DNA of 11,908 nt from contig JAJRUE010000253.1 in assembly GCA_024277955.1 (NCBI GenBank), positions 1-11,908 of the forward strand, in the 5' to 3' direction. Each line of letters opens with the position of its first letter. Position 1 is the stretch's first letter. The translations under genes were made by a program, and so were the position numbers. Below, one piece after another: positions 6,364 through 11,908 of the stretch. The notes under the pieces are model-generated. The model worked only from the letters and a program-made list of their open reading frames with translations. It had not been told where the DNA came from and did not search any database. The stretch comes from Alphaproteobacteria bacterium (GTDB lineage: Bacteria > Pseudomonadota > Alphaproteobacteria > Rhodobacterales > Rhodobacteraceae).

Positions 6364-7950
6364 TCATTGCGCCGCCACCTGCGGCAGCTTCGGCGCCGCT
6401 TCGATCAGCGTTTTCGTATAGTCGTGCTGCGGGTTGGCAAACACCTCTTCGGTGGCCCCGCGCTCGACGATCCGGCCCGCCTGCATCACCAGCACCCGGT
6501 CGGTGATCGCGCGCACCACGCTCAGATCGTGGCTGATGAACAGGTAGGTCAGCCCGAAGCGTTCCGACAAATCCGCAAGCAGATCAAGGATCTGCGCCCG
6601 GATCGACACGTCCAGCGCCGACACCGCCTCATCCAGGATGATCAGTTCCGGGCGCAGGATCAGGGCGCGTGCAATCGCGATCCGCTGGCGCTGGCCGCCG
6701 GAAAACTCGTGGATATACTTGTCCATGTCGCCCGGCCCCAGCCCGACGCTTTCCAGCGCCGCCGCCACCTGTTCGCGCCAGTCATGGGGCCGGCTTTCCA
6801 GCAGATGAAACGGCTCGCCCACCAGGCGGCCCACCTTCCAGCGCGGGTTGAAACTGCCGTAGGGGTCCTGAAACACCACCTGCATCCTGCGGCGCACCGC
6901 CAGGTTCACCCGGTGGCCGGAAAACACCGGCTGCCCGTCGATCAGGATCTCGCCTTCCTGCACGTCTTCCAGCCCCAGGATGGCACGGGTCAGCGTCGAT
7001 TTCCCGCAGCCCGATTCCCCCACCAGGCCGAGGCTTTCGCCGCGCCGGATTTCAAAGCTCACCCCGTCCACCGCCCGAAACCGCCGCACCGGGGCGAAAA
7101 GCGCCGTGCGGGCCAGCGCGTAATCGCGGCTGACGTTCTTGACCTCCAGCAAGGGGCGCTCCTCGGGGCGCGCGGCGCGCTCGGGCACGTGCGACGAGGC
7201 TTCGAACAGCGCCCGCGTATAGGGGTGCTGCATCCGCGCGAAAAATCCCTGCCCGGCCCCGCACTCGACCACCTCGCCCGCCTTCATGATCACCATTTCG
7301 TCGGCCATGTCGGCCACCACCCCCAGGTCGTGGGTGATCAGCAGCAGCCCCATGCCGTCCTCGGCCACCAGTCGCTTGAGCAGCCGCAATATCTGCGCCT
7401 GCGTGGTCACGTCCAGCGCGGTGGTGGGCTCGTCGGCGATCAGCAGGCGCGGGCGCAGCGCGATGGCCATCGCGATCACCACCCGCTGGCGCTGCCCGCC
7501 CGACAGCTCGTGCGGGTAGCGGCTCAGCGGGAAGCGATCCTCGGGCAGGCCGACGCGGTTCAGCACCTCGCGGGCGCGCGCCATCGCTTCGGCCCGGCTG
7601 CCTTGCCCATGGATCAGCACGGTCTCGGCCACCTGCGCGCCGATGGTCTGCACCGGGTTGAGCGCCGTCATCGGCTCCTGAAACACCATGCCGATGCCGG
7701 CCCCGCGCAGGGCGCACATCTCGGCTTCGCTGGCGCCCAGCAGGTCGCGCCCCTCGAATGCCACCCGCCCGCTGGGCTGCGCGCCGCCCGGCAGCAGCCC
7801 CATCACCGCATAGGCGGTCATCGACTTGCCCGAGCCGCTTTCGCCGATCACGCCGACGATCTGCCCCTCGTCCACCGTGAAAGACACGTCGCGCAGGATC
7901 GGCGCGCCGTGGATGGCCAGCGACAGGTCTTCGATTGCGAGCAGGCTCAT
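6364..7950 (-). CDS. Double-NBD ABC transporter ATP-binding protein (DppD-DppF type fusion)
   Basis: The 528-residue protein carries two complete ATPase domains of the peptide/nickel importer class, fused as in GsiA or YejF. NBD1 has Walker A GESGSGKS (36-43), signature LSGGQ (149-153), Walker B LLIADEP (169-175) and switch H207. NBD2 has Walker A GESGCGKS (311-318), signature FSGGQ (416-420), Walker B LIILDE (436-441) and H474. HPYTRALFEA (242-251) and HDYTKTLIEA (509-518) are the oligopeptide-type C-terminal extensions. It powers the two permeases encoded just upstream. The ATG at 7950 overlaps the preceding permease stop (ATGA) and has GGAGGG 8 nt before it; longer in-frame starts would lie inside the permease gene. 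Substrate not deducible. Confidence 0.96.
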   Translation of the reverse strand: MSLLAIEDLSLAIHGAPILRDVSFTVDEGQIVGVIGESGSGKSMTAYAVMGLLPGGAQPSGRVAFEGRDLLGASEAEMCALRGAGIGMVFQEPMTALNPVQTIGAQVAETVLIHGQGSRAEAMARAREVLNRVGLPEDRFPLSRYPHELSGGQRQRVVIAMAIALRPRLLIADEPTTALDVTTQAQILRLLKRLVAEDGMGLLLITHDLGVVADMADEMVIMKAGEVVECGAGQGFFARMQHPYTRALFEASSHVPERAARPEERPLLEVKNVSRDYALARTALFAPVRRFRAVDGVSFEIRRGESLGLVGESGCGKSTLTRAILGLEDVQEGEILIDGQPVFSGHRVNLAVRRRMQVVFQDPYGSFNPRWKVGRLVGEPFHLLESRPHDWREQVAAALESVGLGPGDMDKYIHEFSGGQRQRIAIARALILRPELIILDEAVSALDVSIRAQILDLLADLSERFGLTYLFISHDLSVVRAITDRVLVMQAGRIVERGATEEVFANPQHDYTKTLIEAAPKLPQVAAQ

Positions 7951-8774
7951 GCGCGCGCCCTCCGCAGCCGCGGGTCCAACAGGTCGCGCAGGCCATCGCC
8001 CATCAGGTTCAGCCCCAGCACCGTGAACACGATCGCCAGCCCCGGAAAGATGGCGATATGCGGCGCCAGGCTGATCAGCGTCTGCGCATCCGCCAGCATC
8101 CGCCCCCAGCTGGGGGTGGGCGGCTGCGCCCCGAGGCCGACGTAGGACAGCCCCGCCTCGGCCAGGATTCCCAGCGAAAACTGGATGGTGCCCTGCACGA
8201 TCAAGAGGTTGGCGATATTGGGCAGGATGTGTTCCAGGCTGATGCGCGCCGCCCCCTTGCCCGACACCCGCGCCGACAGGATGTAGTCGCGCTTCCACAA
8301 GGACAGCGCGCCGCCGCGGGTGAGGCGGGCGAAAACCGGGATGTTGAAAATGCCGATGGCGATGATGGCGTTGAGCGCGCTGGCCCCGAACACGGCGGTG
8401 ATCATGATCGCGATCAGAAGCGCGGGGAAGGCAAAGACCAGGTCGTTGCCACGCATGATAACTTCGTCAAGCAGGCTGCCGGCGCGCGCCGCCGCCGCCA
8501 GCCCCAGCGGCACCCCCAGCGCCATGCCGATGCCTACCGCCACAAGCGCCACGGCAATCGAGGTGCGCGCCCCCACCATGATCATGGAAAAGATGTCGCG
8601 CCCGAAATGGTCGGTGCCGAACCAGTGGGCGGCGCCGGGGGGCTGCAGCTTGTTCGGGATGTCCATCCGGGCCACGTCGAACGGTGTCCAGAGGTAGGAA
8701 ACAAGCGCCGCGCCGACGAAGATCAGCGTCAGCGCCGCGCCCAGCCAGAGGCTGCGGGAAAAGCGCCCGTTCAT
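7947..8774 (-). CDS. ABC transporter permease, DppC/OppC type
   Basis: The 275-residue inner-membrane protein has one N-terminal helix (about 8-28), then the family segment WFGTDHFGRDIFS (51-63). The core transport domain follows, with hydrophobic stretches near 70-95, 112-130, 134-150, 188-208 and 235-257. The cytoplasmic coupling (EAA-type) loop is around DYILSARVSGKGAARI (163-178). GLSYVGLGAQPPTPSWG (208-224) and the ending LMGDGLRDLLDPR (257-269) are hallmarks of the DppC branch. It pairs with the DppB-type permease to form the membrane channel. The start at 8774 overlaps the upstream permease stop by ATGA and follows GAGGAAA, which excludes the longer in-frame starts. Confidence 0.95.
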   Translation of the reverse strand: MNGRFSRSLWLGAALTLIFVGAALVSYLWTPFDVARMDIPNKLQPPGAAHWFGTDHFGRDIFSMIMVGARTSIAVALVAVGIGMALGVPLGLAAAARAGSLLDEVIMRGNDLVFAFPALLIAIMITAVFGASALNAIIAIGIFNIPVFARLTRGGALSLWKRDYILSARVSGKGAARISLEHILPNIANLLIVQGTIQFSLGILAEAGLSYVGLGAQPPTPSWGRMLADAQTLISLAPHIAIFPGLAIVFTVLGLNLMGDGLRDLLDPRLRRARA

Positions 8775-9718
8775 GTGCGTTTCCTCAGCCGCGGATCGAC
8801 CGCGGCATAGGCCAGATCGACGGCGAAATTCACCACCACCACGGCGAAGACCAGCAGCATCACCACGCTTTCCACCACGATCAGGTCGCGCGCCGAAATG
8901 CTCTGGAAAACCAGCCGGCCGAGCCCGGGCAGGAAGAACACGTTTTCGATGATGATGGCCCCGGCCAGCAGAAAGGAAAACTGCAGCCCGATGATGGTCA
9001 GCACCGGGATCATGGCGTTGCGCAGCGCGTGCCGGCGCAGCACCTGCCGGCGGGTCAGCCCCTTGGCGCGGGCGGTGCGGATATAGTCTTCGTCCAGCAC
9101 GTCCAGCAGAGCCGAGCGCATGACGCGGGCCAGGATCGAAGCCTGCGGCAGCGCCAGCGAAACGGCGGGCAGCAAGAGCGCCTTGAGCCCGGCAAACAGC
9201 CCCGCGTCCCAGCCCGGAAAGCCGCCGGCGGAAAACCAGCGCAGGTTGATGGCAAAGACCAGCACCATCAGCATCGCGAACCAGAAATTGGGCACCGCCA
9301 CCCCCAGCTGCGTCACCCCCATCACCCCGATATCCCAGGGCGAGCCGCGCCGGGTCGCCGCCAGGATGCCGGCGGGGAAAGCGATGAGCGTTGACAAGGT
9401 CAGAGCGAAGAGCGCCAGCGGCAGGGAGATCCACAGCCGCTCGCCGATCATCTCGGCAACCGGCGTGCGGTAGGTATAGGAGGTGCCGAAATCGCCCTGC
9501 ACCAGCCCGAAGATCCAGCTGAAATAGCGCGCGACCGGGCCGGCGTTCAGCCCCAGCTCGTCACGCAGCGCCGCCACCGTGTCGGGCTGGGCGTTGATGC
9601 CGAGCATGTAGGATGCGGGGTCGCCCGGCACCACCTCGATCGCCACGAAGATCACCCCGCTGGCGACGACCAGGCTGATGGCGAGCGACAGCAGTCTTTT
9701 CAGCGCATAACGCAGCAT
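8771..9718 (-). CDS. ABC transporter permease, DppB/OppB type
   Basis: The 315-residue inner-membrane protein has the typical DppB N-terminus: a basic start, a first helix (about 9-29) and the VVPGDPASYMLG motif (29-40). GDFGTSY (75-81) precedes the main domain. The coupling loop is DYIRTARAKGLTRRQVLRRHALRNA (211-235, central part). The end VDLAYAAVDPRLRK (300-313) is conserved. It forms the channel with the DppC-type partner. The ATG at 9718 is the only possible start this far out, because an in-frame TGA lies 10-12 nt upstream. No Shine-Dalgarno is recognisable before it (GACCCCCTGAC), unlike its neighbours. It is 247 bp from the binding-protein gene, with a palindromic repeat between. Confidence 0.95.
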   Translation of the reverse strand: MLRYALKRLLSLAISLVVASGVIFVAIEVVPGDPASYMLGINAQPDTVAALRDELGLNAGPVARYFSWIFGLVQGDFGTSYTYRTPVAEMIGERLWISLPLALFALTLSTLIAFPAGILAATRRGSPWDIGVMGVTQLGVAVPNFWFAMLMVLVFAINLRWFSAGGFPGWDAGLFAGLKALLLPAVSLALPQASILARVMRSALLDVLDEDYIRTARAKGLTRRQVLRRHALRNAMIPVLTIIGLQFSFLLAGAIIIENVFFLPGLGRLVFQSISARDLIVVESVVMLLVFAVVVVNFAVDLAYAAVDPRLRKRT

Positions 9719-9780
9719 GTCAGGGGGTCACCGTAGCAGGTTTGTCACGCAGAGAAGAGCTCGCCCATGTGCGCAACACA

Positions 9781-9864
9781 GGGCATGCGGCCGTCCGGGT
9801 GGGCGCGTATGCGCCCGCCATGGGGCGGGCGGGCGCATGCCCGGGCCGCTGCGCGACCCGGGCG
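9781..9864 (+). repeat. Bipartite palindromic repeat, copy C
   Basis: The outer arms 9781-9797 and 9826-9842 pair over 17 positions with one mismatch and one T/G wobble. The inner hairpin is GGTGGGCGC-GTAT-GCGCCCGCC (9798-9806 with 9811-9819), followed by unpaired ATGGGG. The second small palindrome GCCCGGG...CCCGGGC is at 9839-9845 and 9857-9863. Its tail GCCCGGGCCGCTGCGCG matches copy A base for base. It lies between the binding-protein gene and the permease genes. The rest of the 9719-9965 gap holds one long-range inverted repeat and no convincing promoter or small gene. Confidence 0.8.
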
Positions 9865-9900
9865 AAGCAATCGCGAAATACCCGCGGCAGGTTCCGAACA

Positions 9901-9963
9901 GGTGCGGTTCGCAAAACCCGCCCTCGCCTCGGGCCGGATCGCCAACCGCCACGCAACCGCACC
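9901..9963 (-). other. Long-range inverted repeat just after the binding-protein stop codon
   Basis: GGTGCGGTT (9901-9909) and AACCGCACC (9955-9963) are perfect 9-bp complements 45 nt apart, and start 2 nt after the stop codon of the substrate-binding protein. On the minus-strand transcript they could close a larger loop that protects the 3' end of that gene. There is no U-tract, so this is not a classic terminator. Chance occurrence in GC-rich DNA is possible. Confidence 0.35.
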
Positions 9964-9965
9964 GC

Positions 9966-11453
9966 CTAGTCTTCCCAGTAAACCGCCGTCAGGTCGGTTG
10001 CCTGGGTGGGCGCGTTGGCCCAGAGCCCGACGATCTTGGCGTTCGCCACCGTCAGCGCCGCCAGCTGGAACAGGTAGCCGTTGACATAGTCCTTGGCGAT
10101 GATCGCCTGCGCCGCCCCCAGCATCGCCGCCCGCTTGGTCGGGTCGGTGGTGGCGTTGAGTTCAGTCATCAGACCCTGAAACGCCGGGTTGTCATACTGA
10201 AAATAGTAATCCGGCCGCGCGTAGATGCCGATATCGAAGGGTTCGGTATGGCTGACGATGGTCAACCCGTAGTCCTTGCCACGGAACACCTGTTCCAGCC
10301 ATTGCGCCCATTCGAGGTTGCTGATCTCGGTCTTGATGCCGACAGCCGCCAGCTGGGCCGCGATGATCTCGCCCCCCCGGCGCGCATAGGACGGCGGCGG
10401 CAGTTTCAGCGTGGTGGTGAAGCCATCGGGATAGCCCGCTTCGGCCAGCAGCTTCTTCGACAGTTCCGGGTCGTAGCCCGACAGCCCCTTCAGGTCCACA
10501 TAGGCCGGGTTGTGCGGCGCGAAATGGGTGCCGATCGGGGTGCCGAAGCCGAACATGGCGCCGTCGATGATTTCCTGCCGGTTGATGGCATGGGCCAGCG
10601 CCTCGCGCACCCGCACGTCGTCAAAGGGCGGCATCTTGTTGTTGGTGGACAGGATGGTTTCGCCCTCGGTCGAACCCACCAGCACCTGGAAACGCGGATC
10701 GGCCTGGAACTGGGCCAGGTTTTCCGGCGCCGGGAAGCCGGTGAAGGCGTCCACGTCCTCGGCCATCACCGCGGCAAAGGCGGCGGTGGGGTCGGAGATG
10801 AACTTGAAGGTCGCCTTGTCCAGCCTGGCCGGCGTGCCCCAGTAGTCCGGGTTCTTCTCGATGGTGATGCTGTCGCCCTGCACCCAGCCGGAGAACCTGA
10901 ACGGGCCGGTGCCGACGGGGTTGGTCTTGATGTTGTCGATGCTTTCGGGCGCCACGATCACCGCGTCGCCCCAGGCGAGGTTGAAAAGCAGGTTGCCGTT
11001 GGGTTCCGACAGCCTGATTTCCACCGTCAGCGGGTCGATCACGTTGACTTCGGCAATCGCCGAAAACAGCGCCTTCTGCGCGTTTTGCGAATCTTCGCCG
11101 CGCGCACGGTCCAGCGAAAACTTCACGTCCTCGGCGTCCATGGTGGTGCCGTCGTGGAACTTGACCCCGTCATGCAGCTTGAAGGTATAGGTCAGCCCGT
11201 CGTCGGAAATCTCCCAGCTTTCGGCCAGCGCCGGCACGATGGCGCCGGTCGAGGTAAACCGCGTAAGCCCCTCGAAAATATTGGCATATGTCACCGAATC
11301 GATGGCCCCGGCGGCGGCGCTGGTCGGGTCCAGATGCGGCGGCTCAAGCTGCATGCCCACGGTGATCGTGGTCTTGGCGGCCAGCGCCGCGCCCGCGCTC
11401 AGCGCCAGTGCGGCAACCCCCGCAAGCCCCAGTTTCAGCGAAAAATGTTTCAT
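9966..11453 (-). CDS. ABC transporter substrate-binding protein, family 5 (peptide/nickel type)
   Basis: The 495-residue precursor is the size of DppA/OppA-like proteins. It has a Sec signal peptide: a basic start, hydrophobic 8-20 and the AxA cleavage site ALA/AKT after residue 25. There is no lipobox cysteine, so the mature protein should be free in the periplasm. Family 5 features are the early LEPPHLDPTSA stretch, NIFEGLTRF, the AESWEISDDGLTYTFKLHDG block with GVKFHDGT following, and GTGPFRFSGW in the middle. It delivers the ligand to the DppB/DppC permeases encoded downstream. The ATG overlaps the stop of the M20 gene (ATGA) and AGGAAAGGG lies upstream. Peptides, glutathione, amides, sugars or opines are all bound by this family, so the ligand remains unknown. 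Confidence 0.95.
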   Translation of the reverse strand: MKHFSLKLGLAGVAALALSAGAALAAKTTITVGMQLEPPHLDPTSAAAGAIDSVTYANIFEGLTRFTSTGAIVPALAESWEISDDGLTYTFKLHDGVKFHDGTTMDAEDVKFSLDRARGEDSQNAQKALFSAIAEVNVIDPLTVEIRLSEPNGNLLFNLAWGDAVIVAPESIDNIKTNPVGTGPFRFSGWVQGDSITIEKNPDYWGTPARLDKATFKFISDPTAAFAAVMAEDVDAFTGFPAPENLAQFQADPRFQVLVGSTEGETILSTNNKMPPFDDVRVREALAHAINRQEIIDGAMFGFGTPIGTHFAPHNPAYVDLKGLSGYDPELSKKLLAEAGYPDGFTTTLKLPPPSYARRGGEIIAAQLAAVGIKTEISNLEWAQWLEQVFRGKDYGLTIVSHTEPFDIGIYARPDYYFQYDNPAFQGLMTELNATTDPTKRAAMLGAAQAIIAKDYVNGYLFQLAALTVANAKIVGLWANAPTQATDLTAVYWED

Positions 11454-11908
11454 CGGCGTTTCCCTTTCCTCGTTGCACCCGGCGCCTGGCGGTCCCCGCC
11501 CTTTGCCAGGAGTTCCAGCAGACTGCGCCCCATTACCTTGGCAGAGTCAACCATGTCTTGGACCCCAACCCATTCGTCCGGCTTGTGCGCCAGATCGAGT
11601 ATCCCCGGACCATAGGCGATGCAGTTTTTCATCCGCCCGATCCGGTCGATGTGTTTCTGATCATAGGTGCCCGGCGACACCACATATTCGGCGTCCTTGC
11701 CAAGCACCTCGCGGATGGCGCGCGACACGGTCTGCACCACCGGCGCATCGCGCGCGGTCATGGTGGGAACAACACCGTGTATCGGCCTGATTTCATAGGC
11801 AAAACGGTCACGCCGCGCCTTGACGCGCTCAAGCAGCGCGACGATTTCGCTTTCAACCTCATCCGGGTCTTCTTCCAGCAGGTAGCGCCGGTCGATCACC
11901 ATGCGGCA
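11450..11908 (-). CDS. M20-family metallopeptidase/deacylase (ArgE/DapE type), C-terminal part
   Basis: Only the last 152 residues are inside the window; the frame is open at the right edge, so the true start is outside. The visible part begins in the lid (dimerisation) domain with CRMVIDRRYLLEEDPDEV, which matches the family's D-R-R-x-x-P-E-D region. It then returns to the catalytic domain: SPGTYDQKHIDRIG, then AYGPGILDLAHKPDEWVG. The histidine of AHKPDE is the conserved C-terminal zinc ligand. These enzymes hydrolyse amide bonds of N-acyl amino acids, succinyl-diaminopimelate or dipeptides in the cytoplasm. The protein ends in a basic tail (TRKGKRR). It is translationally coupled to the binding protein by an ATGA overlap, which ties it to the transporter. 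The exact subfamily cannot be fixed from this fragment. Confidence 0.88.
   Translation of the reverse strand, partial: CRMVIDRRYLLEEDPDEVESEIVALLERVKARRDRFAYEIRPIHGVVPTMTARDAPVVQTVSRAIREVLGKDAEYVVSPGTYDQKHIDRIGRMKNCIAYGPGILDLAHKPDEWVGVQDMVDSAKVMGRSLLELLAKGGDRQAPGATRKGKRR

Noticed and set aside
6364..8298. 644-codon version of the ATPase gene
   Set aside because: The first 116 codons lie inside the permease gene and read as out-of-frame sequence. The ATG at 7950 with GGAGGG and an ATGA junction is the real start.
7947..9434. 495-codon version of the DppC-type permease
   Set aside because: The extra N-terminal part overlaps the other permease out of frame. The start at 8774 has a good ribosome site and gives the normal length.
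9717..11615. Plus-strand open frame of 632 codons across the binding-protein gene
   Set aside because: Composition is low-complexity Arg/Gly/His, and the opposite strand encodes a convincing family 5 binding protein with a signal peptide. Not a gene.
1..11908. CRISPR array, toxin-antitoxin, phage-defence or transposase genes
   Set aside because: I looked for spaced direct repeats, small overlapping gene pairs and nuclease or transposase motifs on both strands and saw none.

Overview
The window is GC-rich DNA with codon use, palindrome-rich spacers and protein sequences typical of an alphaproteobacterium, most likely a member of the Rhodobacteraceae (Roseobacter/Rhodobacter group). This assignment is by pattern recognition, with no database search. 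There is no sign of phage, transposon, CRISPR or plasmid backbone genes.

Layout. Positions 1-1221 (minus) hold the N-terminal 407 residues of a thiamine-diphosphate enzyme of the acetolactate synthase family; the gene runs off the left edge. At 1413-1498 (minus) lies tRNA-Leu(CAA) with an encoded CCA end and a short terminator. Two plus-strand genes follow with an ATGA overlap: a DedA/YqaA-type membrane protein and DsbB, the quinone-linked disulfide oxidase. From 2747 to the right edge all genes are on the minus strand. In transcription order (right to left) they are an M20 metallopeptidase/deacylase (partial), a family 5 substrate-binding protein, two DppB/DppC-type permeases, a double-NBD ATPase, an aldehyde dehydrogenase, an SDR oxidoreductase and a P1-family (DmpA/NylC-like) Ntn aminopeptidase.

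How the genes may work together. The minus-strand block looks like one uptake-and-breakdown locus. A peptide- or amide-like compound would be captured in the periplasm and imported by the ABC transporter. Its amide bonds would be cut by the M20 and P1 hydrolases, and released alcohol or aldehyde groups oxidised by the SDR and the aldehyde dehydrogenase. The substrate cannot be read from the sequence. DedA-DsbB is a separate membrane/redox unit.

Non-coding structure. Four copies of a related palindromic element, about 58-86 nt, sit in the non-overlapping gaps of the minus-strand block: after the binding protein, twice between the ATPase and the aldehyde dehydrogenase, and between the aldehyde dehydrogenase and the SDR. 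A different hairpin repeat separates the SDR from the P1 peptidase. So every junction in the block is either an ATGA overlap or a palindrome-containing spacer. I see no clearly undescribed protein system. The repeat family and the amide-catabolism hypothesis are the points most worth following up. No gene-free stretch exceeds 300 bases; the longest is 9719-9965, described under its repeats.
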